Positions 24,728-33,114 of a stretch of DNA of 64,000 bases are shown here, piece by piece. A program made the translations under genes and the position numbers. Origin of the DNA: Methylobacterium sp. J-067 (GTDB lineage: Bacteria; Pseudomonadota; Alphaproteobacteria; Rhizobiales; Beijerinckiaceae). Every line of letters begins with the position of its first letter. Positions within the stretch are counted from its first letter, which is position 1. The DNA is taken from the NCBI RefSeq assembly GCF_022829465.1, contig NZ_JAKSXZ010000133.1, positions 98,719 through 162,718 of the forward strand. The letters run 5' to 3'. Under the pieces are notes generated by a model. The model was not told where the DNA came from. It saw nothing but the letters and a program-made list of their open reading frames with translations, and searched no databases.

Positions 24728-26038
24728 ATGGCCATGCCCGCCGCAGATCCAGCGCAGGGTTCCACCGCCCTCGCCCCCGCCGGGGTGCGGGCTCCCGCCC
24801 TCGGTCGCTGGGGCCAGCTCGCCCTCGGCGTGCTGTGCATGTCGATGATCGCGAACATGCAGTACGGCTGGACGCTGTTCGTGAACCCGATCAACGACAA
24901 GTATCAGTGGGGCAAGGCGGCGATCCAGGTCGCGTTCACGATCTTCGTCGTCACCGAGACCTGGCTGGTGCCGATCGAGGGCTGGTTCGTGGATCGCTAC
25001 GGCCCGCGGATCGTGACGCTGATCGGCGGCGCCTTCTGCGCCATCGGCTGGACGATGAACGCCTATGCCGATTCCCTCACGATGCTCTACGCCGCGGCGG
25101 CGGTGGGCGGCATCGGCGCGGGCGCGGTCTACGGCACCTGCGTCGGCAACGCCCTCAAGTGGTTCCCCGACCGGCGCGGGCTGGCCGCCGGCCTCACCGC
25201 CGCCGGGTTCGGCGCGGGCTCGGCGCTGACCGTCGTGCCGATCGCGGCGATGATCCGCGACAGCGGCTACGAGCACACCTTCCTCGTCTTCGGCCTCGGC
25301 CAGGGCATCGTGGTGATGATCGCCGCGCAGCTCCTCGCCGCCCCGGACGCGGGCTACAAGGACCGGATGCTCGCCGGGCGCACCGTCGCCAACGCCGTCA
25401 CGCGGCGGCAGTACAGCCCGTCCGAGATGGTGCGCACACCGGTCTTCTGGCTGATGTACCTGATGTTCGTGCTGATGGCCGCCGGCGGCCTGATGGCGAC
25501 CGCCTCCCTCGCCCCCATCGCCAGGGACTTCCAGGTCGACGGCGTGCCGGTCTCGATCCTCGGCCTGACCCTGCCGGCCCTGACCTTCGCGCTCACCATC
25601 GACCGGATCCTGAACGGCGTCACGCGGCCCTTCTTCGGCTGGGTCTCCGACCGGATCGGGCGCGAGAACACGATGGTCATCGCCTTCGCCATCGAGGGCA
25701 CGGGCATCCTGGCGTTGGGCATGCTGGCGCACCACCCCATCGCCTTCGTGCTGCTCACCGGCCTCGTGTTCTTCGCCTGGGGCGAGATCTACTCGCTGTT
25801 CCCCTCGACCTGCGCGGACACCTACGGCGACCGGCAGGCCACGGCCAATGCGGGCCTGCTCTACACCGCCAAGGGCACGGCCTCCCTGCTGCTGCCCGCC
25901 TTCCTGCTGATCCAGACGCAGACCGGCAGCTGGCAGATGGTGTTCTACGTCGCCTCGGGCATGGCGTTCTTCGCGGCGTTCCTCGCGATGTTCGTCCTGA
26001 AGCCGATGCGGGCGCGCTTCGTGGCCCGGAGCCATTGA
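24728..26038 (+). CDS. oxlT: Oxalate/formate-type MFS antiporter (OxlT)
   Basis: This 436-residue MFS transporter has twelve helices and close OxlT features: MSMIANMQYGWTLFVNPINDKYQWGKAAIQVAFTIF at helix 1-2, GWFVDRYGPR in the 2-3 loop, GIGAGAVYGTCVGNALKWFPDRRGLAAG, and LNGVTRPFFGWVSDRIGREN. The ATG at 24728 follows AGGAG by ten bases; the open frame upstream runs into the AT-rich promoter. It heads a cassette with panE2 and an oxalyl-CoA-synthetase-like ligase, so oxalate uptake or exchange is the likely role. Confidence 0.88.
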   Translation: MAMPAADPAQGSTALAPAGVRAPALGRWGQLALGVLCMSMIANMQYGWTLFVNPINDKYQWGKAAIQVAFTIFVVTETWLVPIEGWFVDRYGPRIVTLIGGAFCAIGWTMNAYADSLTMLYAAAAVGGIGAGAVYGTCVGNALKWFPDRRGLAAGLTAAGFGAGSALTVVPIAAMIRDSGYEHTFLVFGLGQGIVVMIAAQLLAAPDAGYKDRMLAGRTVANAVTRRQYSPSEMVRTPVFWLMYLMFVLMAAGGLMATASLAPIARDFQVDGVPVSILGLTLPALTFALTIDRILNGVTRPFFGWVSDRIGRENTMVIAFAIEGTGILALGMLAHHPIAFVLLTGLVFFAWGEIYSLFPSTCADTYGDRQATANAGLLYTAKGTASLLLPAFLLIQTQTGSWQMVFYVASGMAFFAAFLAMFVLKPMRARFVARSH

Positions 26039-26046
26039 GGACGAGG

Positions 26047-26077
26047 GCGCCGCCCCCCCTGGCAAGCGGGGCGGCGC
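26047..26077 (+). terminator. Strong GC hairpin between oxlT and panE2
   Basis: Ten-base perfect arms (GCGCCGCCCC and GGGGCGGCGC) lie eight bases after the oxlT stop. There is no U-tract. It may be a partial terminator or an mRNA-stabilising 3' structure that sets a different level for oxlT than for the enzymes downstream. Confidence 0.4.
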
Positions 26078-26134
26078 TCCCCTACCGTACCCTGAAACCT
26101 CCCGTAGAACTCCACGAGTGCTGAGCGAAGAGTC

Positions 26135-27142
26135 ATGAGCATCGCGATCGTCGGCGCCGGGGCCATCGGCGGCTATCTCGGCGTGAAGCTGGCGGAAGCC
26201 GGCGAGGACGTCACCTTCATCGCCCGCTCGAATGCGGAGGCCATCGCCCGCGACGGCCTCAAGCTCATCGAGGAGGATGGGAGCGAGGTTCACGCCCGCA
26301 ACGTAAAGGCCACCCGCTCGATGCAGGAGGCCGGGCCGCACGACCTCGTGCTGCTCACGGTGAAGGCGCATCAGGTCGGCCCCATCGCCGCCGACCTCAA
26401 GCACCTGATCGGCCCCGAGACGAGCGTCGTGACGATGCAGAACGGGATCCCATGGTGGTACTTCACCGGGGGCCATGGCGGCCCCTACGAGGGCACGCAG
26501 CTGGAGACCGCCGATCCCGGCGGGCTGATCGCGCAGCATCTCGACCCCCGCCGGGTCATCGGCTCGGTGGTCTACCCGGCGGCGGTCCTCACCGACCCCG
26601 GCACGGTGAAGGTGATCGAGGGCAACCGCTTCGGCCTCGGCGAGCTCGACGGCTCCAAGTCAGAGCGCGTGCTCGCCATCTCGCAGCGCCTGACCAAGGC
26701 CGGGTTCAAGGCCCCCGTCACCAGCGACATCCGGGCCGAGATCTGGCTGAAGCTGTGGGGCAACCTCAGCTTCAACCCGATTTCCGCGCTTACGCACGCA
26801 ACCCTTGAGGACATCTGCCGCTTCCCCGACACGCGGGCGCTCGCCACGGCGATGATGAAGGAGGCCGAGCAGATCGCGAACACGCTCGGCATCACCTTCC
26901 GCGTCGGGATCGACCGCCGTATCGCCGGGGCCGAGAAGGTCGGCGCGCACAAGACCTCGATGCTGCAGGACGTGGAGGCCGGTCGCCCGATCGAACTCGA
27001 GGCCCTGGTCGGCTCGGTGATCGAACTCGGCCGCCTCGTCGGGGTGGCGACGCCCCATATCGACAGCGTCTACGCGCTGATGCGCCTTCTGGCGCAGAGG
27101 CTGGAGCGGGCGAACGGTCGCCTCTCCATCGTCTCTGCCTGA
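26135..27142 (+). CDS. panE2: Ketopantoate-reductase-family enzyme, PanE2-type oxalyl-CoA reductase candidate
   Basis: This 335-residue protein belongs to the ApbA/PanE family. The NADPH motif GAGAIGG spans residues 7-13, then LTVKAHQV and the catalytic lysine region WLKLWGNLSFNPISALT, with a C-terminal KTSMLQDVEAGRPIELEALVGSV typical of the family. In Methylobacterium extorquens AM1 a PanE homologue (PanE2) is known from published work to be needed for reduction of oxalyl-CoA to glyoxylate. The neighbours oxlT and an oxalyl-CoA-synthetase-like ligase support that role over pantothenate synthesis. The start follows GCGAAGAG, with the next gene 18 bases downstream. Confidence 0.75.
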   Translation: MSIAIVGAGAIGGYLGVKLAEAGEDVTFIARSNAEAIARDGLKLIEEDGSEVHARNVKATRSMQEAGPHDLVLLTVKAHQVGPIAADLKHLIGPETSVVTMQNGIPWWYFTGGHGGPYEGTQLETADPGGLIAQHLDPRRVIGSVVYPAAVLTDPGTVKVIEGNRFGLGELDGSKSERVLAISQRLTKAGFKAPVTSDIRAEIWLKLWGNLSFNPISALTHATLEDICRFPDTRALATAMMKEAEQIANTLGITFRVGIDRRIAGAEKVGAHKTSMLQDVEAGRPIELEALVGSVIELGRLVGVATPHIDSVYALMRLLAQRLERANGRLSIVSA

Positions 27143-27160
27143 TCATCCGAGGATTCCGAC

Positions 27161-28693
27161 GTGTCCGCTTCCGCAACCACCCTTCGTGATCTCATCGGTG
27201 CGGGCGCGGACGAGGCGCCCGCCCTCACGAGCCCCGGCGGCGTGCCGCTGACCTTCGGGCATCTGCGTGCCCTGGCCGACCGCACCGTCGCCGACCTCAA
27301 CGCCCAGGGCATCGGCCGGGGCGAGCGCGTTGCCATCGTGCTGCCGAATGGCCCCGAGATGGCCGCCGCCTTCATCGCGGTGGCGGCGGGCACCACCTCG
27401 GCCCCGCTGAACCCGGCCTACAAGGCGGACGAGTTCGAGTTCTACCTCACGGACCTGCGCGCCAAGCTGCTGGTCGTGGCCGAGGGCAGCGAGTCTCCGG
27501 CCGTCGCCGTCGCCGAGAAGCTCGGCATGGCGGTGGCCCGGCTGAAGCCCACCCCCGAGCAGGGCGCCGGCAGCTTCACCCTGTCCTTCTCCGGGGAGGC
27601 CGGAGCGCCCCCCGCCCAGGGCGGCCTCGCCGAGGAGGGCGACATCGCCCTCGTGTTGCACACCTCCGGCACCACCTCGCGCCCGAAGATCGTGCCGCTC
27701 AGCCAGGGCAACGTCTGCGCCTCGGCCCGGCACATCCGCACGAGCCTTGCCTTCACGGCGGAGGATCGCGGCCTCAACATCATGCCCCTGTTCCACATCC
27801 ACGGACTGATCGCGGGCACCCTGGCGCCGCTCTCGGCGGGCGGGCAGATCTGCTGCACGCCGGGCTTCAACGCCCTGAAGTTCTTCTCCTGGATGGAGGA
27901 GGCCAAGCCCACTTGGTACACGGGCGTGCCGACGATGCACCAGGCGATCCTCGGCCGCGCGGGGCGCAACCGCGAGATCATCGCCGCGACGCCCCTGCGC
28001 TTCATCCGCTCCTCGTCCGCCTCGCTGCCGCCGCAGGTGCTCCGCGAACTGGAGGAGACCTTCGGCGCTCCGGTGATCGAGGCCTACGGCATGACCGAGG
28101 CCGCCCACCAGATGGCCTCGAACCCCTTGCCGCCGCGGAAGAACCGCCCCGGCGCGGTCGGCCTCGCAGCGGGCCCGGAGATCGCGGTGGTGGGCCTGGA
28201 CGGCGAGCCCCTGCCGGTCGGCGAGACCGGCGAGATCGTCATCCGCGGCCCCAACGTGATGGCGGGCTACGAGAACAACGACAAGGCCAATGCCGAGGCC
28301 TTCACCCGCCAGGGCTGGTTCCGCACCGGCGACCAGGGCACCCTTTCGGAGGACGGCTTCCTGACGATCACCGGCCGCCTCAAGGAGATCATCAACCGGG
28401 GCGGCGAGAAGATCAGCCCCCGCGAGGTCGATGAGATCCTCCTCGACCACCCGGCCGTGCTGCAATGCGTGACCTTCGCCCTGCCGCACGACAAGCTCGG
28501 GGAGGAGGTGGCCGCCGCCATCGTCCTGCGCGAGGGCATCTCCGCCGAGGAGAAGGAGATCCGGGGCTTCGCCTCCGAGCGGCTGGCGCCGTTCAAGGTG
28601 CCGGCGAAGATCGTCATCCTGCCGGAAATCCCGCGCGGCGCCACCGGCAAGCTCCAGCGGATCGGCTTGGCCCAGAAGCTCGGCCTCGCCTGA
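27161..28693 (+). CDS. AMP-forming acyl-CoA synthetase, probable oxalyl-CoA synthetase
   Basis: This 510-residue ANL-family ligase has the phosphate loop LHTSGTTSRPK, the core motif IEAYGMTEAAHQM, GWFRTGDQGTLSEDGFLTITGRLKEIINRGGEKISP (hinge region), and the catalytic lysine in PRGATGKLQR. Size and the segment MPLFHIHGLIAGTLAPL to TWYTGVPTMHQAIL resemble the plant AAE3/yeast Pcs60 oxalyl-CoA synthetase group. With OxlT and PanE2 it would activate oxalate for reduction. It sits 18 bases after panE2 and is likely cotranscribed. Confidence 0.8.
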   Translation: MSASATTLRDLIGAGADEAPALTSPGGVPLTFGHLRALADRTVADLNAQGIGRGERVAIVLPNGPEMAAAFIAVAAGTTSAPLNPAYKADEFEFYLTDLRAKLLVVAEGSESPAVAVAEKLGMAVARLKPTPEQGAGSFTLSFSGEAGAPPAQGGLAEEGDIALVLHTSGTTSRPKIVPLSQGNVCASARHIRTSLAFTAEDRGLNIMPLFHIHGLIAGTLAPLSAGGQICCTPGFNALKFFSWMEEAKPTWYTGVPTMHQAILGRAGRNREIIAATPLRFIRSSSASLPPQVLRELEETFGAPVIEAYGMTEAAHQMASNPLPPRKNRPGAVGLAAGPEIAVVGLDGEPLPVGETGEIVIRGPNVMAGYENNDKANAEAFTRQGWFRTGDQGTLSEDGFLTITGRLKEIINRGGEKISPREVDEILLDHPAVLQCVTFALPHDKLGEEVAAAIVLREGISAEEKEIRGFASERLAPFKVPAKIVILPEIPRGATGKLQRIGLAQKLGLA

Positions 28694-28785
28694 CTTTTGC
28701 GTGACACGGGGAGCGCGTAAGAAACAATTATGAGTTGCGCCTGACCCATCGGCGGCCCGACACGCTATGACGGTCGGCCTCCGGT

Positions 28786-31700
28786 GTGGTGAGATCGAAG
28801 CCCTTGGACCGAGCGGTATCCGTCCCGCCTTTCTCCTTGAGCGAAGGCGTCGCGCTCCTCGATTCCGCCTGTGTCGTCGCCAGGGCGATGCTCGGTGCGC
28901 CGGCCTGCTTCGCCGTCCTCGACGGGGCGGAGGGGCTTCGGATCGCCGGGCTCAGCGGGCTCGACCGCGCCCGCGCCGAGGCGATCCTCGCCGACGGAGC
29001 GTTCCGCGACGGGCTCGGGCGCGGGGCGGAACCCGTGATCCTGCGCGCGGGGGCCGGGGATGTCGGCTTCTGCGCCTGCCTGCCCCTGCGCGCCGCCGAT
29101 GGCGGCTGGGCCGGCGCCCTGTGCGTGATCGACGAGGCCGGCCGCGCCGACCCCGACGCGGCGACGTGGGCGCGCCTCGCGGAGGCCGCGCGGCTCGCGG
29201 CGGGGGCGTTGCGCGCGGAGGTGGCCGAGCGGCACCTCGCCTGCAGCGAGAGCCGCCACGCCCAGGCCCAGGCGGCCCGGCGGGTCGCGGAGCAGACCGC
29301 CTCGTGCGGGCATTGGCGGCTCGACGTGGCCACGCGCAAGCTGGCGTGGTCGGCGGGCATCGCGGCGATCTTCGGCCGTAACACCCTCCTCGAACAGGTC
29401 CCCCTCGCAACCCATTGCAGCTACTATCACCCGGACGACCGGGGCGAGGTCGAGCGCCGCATCCTGAACGCCCTCGACGGGCGCGGGCGCCTGCCGCGCG
29501 GGGGCTACGAGCACCGGTCGCGCATCGTGCGGCCCAACGGCGAGATCCGCCATGTGAGCGTGCGCGGCATCGACGAGCGCGATCCGGCGGGACGGCTCGT
29601 CGCCATCCACGGCATCTGCCTCGACGTCACCGAGTTCACCCAGACGGTGCAGGCGGCGGAGGAGGCGGGGGCGCTGCTGCGCGCCACCCTCGCCGCCCTC
29701 GACCTCGGCATCGTCGTCACCGACCGCCACGAGAAGGTCCGCGCCGTCAATTGCCGCGCGGCGGGCCTGCTCGGCCTGCCCGAGGACGCGCTCCGGCTCG
29801 GCGAGGCCTTCCTGCCCCCCGTCGGCGCGGCGGCGCTGATCCGCCGGAGCGTCCTCGCCGGGGGCGGGGCGGTGCATGTCGTGGCGGAGGCGGGCGCGCT
29901 GCCCCCGGCCGAGGGGCGCTACCGGCTCATCACCGAGCATGCCAGCGACATCATCGTCTTCAGCGACCTCGACACGACCCGGCGCTACGTCTCGCACGCG
30001 GTGACGCCGATCCTCGGCTACGACCCGGCGGAACTCGTCGGCACGCGCCCGCGCGACTTCGTCCACCCGGAGGACATGGCGGCCTTCACCCGCTCCCTCG
30101 ACGCGGTGCTGAGCGGGCGTCAGGACACGGCGCTCACGGCGGCGCGCTACCGCCACCGGGACGGGCACTGGGTATGGCTCGAACTGGCCTTCGCCCTGGT
30201 CCACGACGCCAAGAGCGGCGCGCCGGAGGGCTTCGTCTCGACCCTGCGCGACATCAGCGCCCGCATGGCGGCGGAGGCCGAGGCCCGCACCGGCGAGGCG
30301 CGGAACTGGGCGGCGGCCGAGGAGCGGCTGCGGGTCATGCAGGCGCATTCGGACTTCACCACGGCGGCGAGCGCGGCGATCCTCGCGCAGCTGGCGGAGG
30401 GGGTGATCGTCACCGATGCGACCGGGCGGATCACCTTGGTCAACGTGGCGGCGGCGGCGATCCACGGGGTCTCGCGCCTCGACGTCGAGCCCGACGCCTA
30501 CAGCGAGACCTACCACCTCTTCACTGAGGATGGCGAACCCTATCCGCCCCACGACCTGCCCCTGGCGCGGGCCGTGCGGGGCGAGACCGTGCGGGAGGCC
30601 CGCTGGCGCATCCGGCGGCCGGACGGCGCGGAGGTGATCGCGGTCGGCAGCGCGCAGCCCCTGCGCGGCCACGACGACGGCGCCATCGGCGCGGTGCTGA
30701 CCCTGCGCGACGACACCGCCCGCCTCGCCGCCGAGGGGGCGCTGCGCACCCTCAACGCCACCCTGGCCGAGCGCGTCGCGGAGCGCACCCGCGAGGCCGA
30801 GGCGGCGCGGGAGCTGGCGGAGGCGGGCAGCCGCGCCAAGTCGGAATTCCTGGCCTCCATGAGCCACGAGATCCGCACGCCCCTCAACGGCATCATCGGC
30901 TATGCCGACCTGCTCCTCGACGAGGGCGGCATCGGCCTGCGCATCCGCCAGTACGGCGAGCGCATCCGCTCGGCGGGGGCGGCCCTGCTCACCGTCGTCA
31001 ACGACGTGCTCGACGTGTCGAAGATCGAGGCCGGGCAGGTCGAGATCGCCCGGCGGCCCTTCGCCTTCGCCACCCTCGTGGACAACGCCCTCTCGATCGT
31101 GCGCGGCCTCGCCGAAGCGAAGGGGCTCGCCATGGGCGTCTCCCTCGATCCCGCCCTTCCCGCATGGTTCAGCGGCGACGAGGACCGGCTGCGGCAGGTG
31201 CTGCTCAACCTCCTCAACAACGCCATCAAGTTCACGCGCTCGGGCCGGGTGGACCTGACCGTCGCGGTGACGGGCACGCGCGGCGACATCGTGGACCTCG
31301 ACATCCGGGTCAGCGACACCGGCATCGGCATTCCCGCCGACAAGCAGGACCGGCTGTTCCGGCGCTTCAGCCAGGTGGACGGCTCCTACCGCCGGGCCCA
31401 TGACGGCGCCGGGCTCGGCCTGTCGATCTGCAAGAGCCTCGTGGAGCTGATGGGCGGCGCGGTGCGCGTCGTCAGCGTGGAAGGCGAGGGCTCGACCTTC
31501 TCCTTCACGGTCGGCCTGCCCCGCGCCATCGCCCCGGCGGCCGCCGCGCGGTGCCCCGGCGACCGGCGGGTGCGCACGCCCCGCCGCCTGCTGCTCGCCG
31601 AGGACGTGCCCCTGAACCAGGACCTCGCCCGCGCGATCCTGGAGGCCGAGGGCCACACGGTCGAGGTCGTGCCGGACGGCGCGGCGGCGGTCCGGGCGGT

Positions 31701-32292
31701 GGAGGCGGGCGATTACGACGTGGTGCTCATGGACGTGCAGATGCCGGTGATGGACGGCGTGAGCGCAACGAAGCTGATCCGCGCCCTCGCGGGGCCGAAG
31801 GCCGCCGTGCCGATCATCGCCCTCACCGCCAACGTCCTGCCGCAGCAGATCGCCGAGTTCCGCGAGGCCGGGATGGGCGGGCATGTCGGCAAGCCCTTCG
31901 TGCGCGCCGACCTGCTCGACGCCATCGACCGCTGCGCGGACAAGGCCAAGGCCGGCGTGCCGGCCCGTCCCGTGCCGGAGCCCGCCGCCCTCGATGCCAT
32001 CGCCGCCGTGGTCGGGCAGGATCGCGTCCACGGGCTGCTCGTGGCGCTGGCCGCCGAACTCGACTCCCGCTTCGGCGCGGCCGTCGGCCCGCAGCTGCGC
32101 GACGGCGTCGCCCAGAACGCCCATGCCATGATCGCCGCCGCCGCGATGCTCGGCTTCACCGACCTCGCCCGCCTGTGCCGGGATGTCGAGACGGCCTGCC
32201 GCGAGGGGCTCGACTACGACCCGGTGCTCGCCGACCTCCGGCGCTACAGCGCGGCGGTCGTCACCGAGATCGGCCTCATGCGCGCGGCATGA
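28786..32292 (+). CDS. Hybrid sensor histidine kinase: GAF-PAS-HisKA-HATPase-REC-Hpt
   Basis: This large soluble kinase has 1168 residues. A GAF-like domain covers about 15-145, followed by several PAS modules: about 170-280 (HWRLDVATRKLAWS), 285-345, 360-480 (SDIIVFSDLDTTRRYVS) and 520-640. The phospho-acceptor is H694 in SMSHEIRTPLNGIIGY, then HATPase (LNNAIKFT, DTGIGIP, GLGLSI), a receiver with D983 (VLMDVQMPVMDG), and a C-terminal Hpt-like bundle. In the Hpt, H1113 is kept but the usual HxxKG is HAMIAA. The start is GTG at 28786 or 28789. No output gene is adjacent. Confidence 0.9.
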   Translation: MVRSKPLDRAVSVPPFSLSEGVALLDSACVVARAMLGAPACFAVLDGAEGLRIAGLSGLDRARAEAILADGAFRDGLGRGAEPVILRAGAGDVGFCACLPLRAADGGWAGALCVIDEAGRADPDAATWARLAEAARLAAGALRAEVAERHLACSESRHAQAQAARRVAEQTASCGHWRLDVATRKLAWSAGIAAIFGRNTLLEQVPLATHCSYYHPDDRGEVERRILNALDGRGRLPRGGYEHRSRIVRPNGEIRHVSVRGIDERDPAGRLVAIHGICLDVTEFTQTVQAAEEAGALLRATLAALDLGIVVTDRHEKVRAVNCRAAGLLGLPEDALRLGEAFLPPVGAAALIRRSVLAGGGAVHVVAEAGALPPAEGRYRLITEHASDIIVFSDLDTTRRYVSHAVTPILGYDPAELVGTRPRDFVHPEDMAAFTRSLDAVLSGRQDTALTAARYRHRDGHWVWLELAFALVHDAKSGAPEGFVSTLRDISARMAAEAEARTGEARNWAAAEERLRVMQAHSDFTTAASAAILAQLAEGVIVTDATGRITLVNVAAAAIHGVSRLDVEPDAYSETYHLFTEDGEPYPPHDLPLARAVRGETVREARWRIRRPDGAEVIAVGSAQPLRGHDDGAIGAVLTLRDDTARLAAEGALRTLNATLAERVAERTREAEAARELAEAGSRAKSEFLASMSHEIRTPLNGIIGYADLLLDEGGIGLRIRQYGERIRSAGAALLTVVNDVLDVSKIEAGQVEIARRPFAFATLVDNALSIVRGLAEAKGLAMGVSLDPALPAWFSGDEDRLRQVLLNLLNNAIKFTRSGRVDLTVAVTGTRGDIVDLDIRVSDTGIGIPADKQDRLFRRFSQVDGSYRRAHDGAGLGLSICKSLVELMGGAVRVVSVEGEGSTFSFTVGLPRAIAPAAAARCPGDRRVRTPRRLLLAEDVPLNQDLARAILEAEGHTVEVVPDGAAAVRAVEAGDYDVVLMDVQMPVMDGVSATKLIRALAGPKAAVPIIALTANVLPQQIAEFREAGMGGHVGKPFVRADLLDAIDRCADKAKAGVPARPVPEPAALDAIAAVVGQDRVHGLLVALAAELDSRFGAAVGPQLRDGVAQNAHAMIAAAAMLGFTDLARLCRDVETACREGLDYDPVLADLRRYSAAVVTEIGLMRAA

Positions 32293-32364
32293 GGTGCGCC
32301 GCCTTGCGCTCGCCCGCGCCTGCGGCTTAGGTCGCGGTTCGGGGGGCGGAGTGCGGAGGGGGCG

Positions 32365-33105
32365 GTGGAACGCGGGGGCGGCGGCGAGCGCGTGGGACTT
32401 CCCCCCGCCACGGCCGGACAGCGGATCCACGGCTCGGTGGCGCGCACGCTGGGCATCGCGATCCTCGCCGGCCGCCACGCGCCGGGGGAGGTGCTGCCGG
32501 GGGAGATCGAGTTCTCCGAGCAGCTCGGCATCTCCCGCACCGCCTACCGCGAGGCCATGCGCATCCTGAGCGCGAAGGGCCTCGTCGAGAGCAAGCCGAA
32601 GACCGGCACCCGGGTCAGCGCCCGCAGCCGCTGGAACCTCCTCGACCCTGACGTCCTGGCCTGGGCCTTCGAATCGGAGCCGAGCGAATCCTTCATCCGC
32701 GACCTGTTCGAGCTGCGCCAGATCGTGGAACCCGCCGCCGCCGCCCTCGCGGCCGAGCGGCGGACGGAGGACGACCTCGCGCGGATGGGCCGGGCGCTGG
32801 ACGACATGGCCCGGCACGGCCTCGCCACCCCGGAGGGACGCGCCGCCGACCGCGCCTTCCACCACGCGGTGCTGGAGGCGACGCGCAACGCGCCGCTCCT
32901 GTCCCTGTCGAGCTCCATCGCGGCGGCGGTCTCGTGGACGACACTCTACAAGCAGCGCCGCCGCGCCCTGCCGCGCAACCCGATGCCGGAGCACCGCGCC
33001 CTCCACGCAGCGATCGCGGGGGGCGATCCCGGGGAGGCGCGGGAGGCGATGTCCGAACTGATCCGCCTCGCCCTCGCCGACACCGAGATGTCGATGAAGG
33101 CCTGA
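32365..33105 (+). CDS. FadR-subfamily GntR transcriptional regulator
   Basis: This 246-residue regulator has a GntR winged helix (about 20-90: LGIAILAGRHAPGEVLPGEIEFSEQLGISRTAYREAMRILSAKGLVESKPKTGTRV) and an FCD all-helical effector domain (about 105-235), with the metal-ligand residues in AADRAFHHAVLEAT and PEHRALHAAIAGGD. It converges with the dehydratase/epimerase operon and ends ten bases from it. Such regulators usually sense a sugar acid, so control of that operon is likely, possibly at its promoter near 36087. Confidence 0.88.
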   Translation: MERGGGGERVGLPPATAGQRIHGSVARTLGIAILAGRHAPGEVLPGEIEFSEQLGISRTAYREAMRILSAKGLVESKPKTGTRVSARSRWNLLDPDVLAWAFESEPSESFIRDLFELRQIVEPAAAALAAERRTEDDLARMGRALDDMARHGLATPEGRAADRAFHHAVLEATRNAPLLSLSSSIAAAVSWTTLYKQRRRALPRNPMPEHRALHAAIAGGDPGEAREAMSELIRLALADTEMSMKA

Positions 33106-33114
33106 GGCCGGGTC

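Noticed and set aside
28765..33006. 1413-codon minus-strand open frame opposite the hybrid kinase and GntR genes
   Set aside because: It spans several real genes in antisense and shows no domain, only GC-driven composition.
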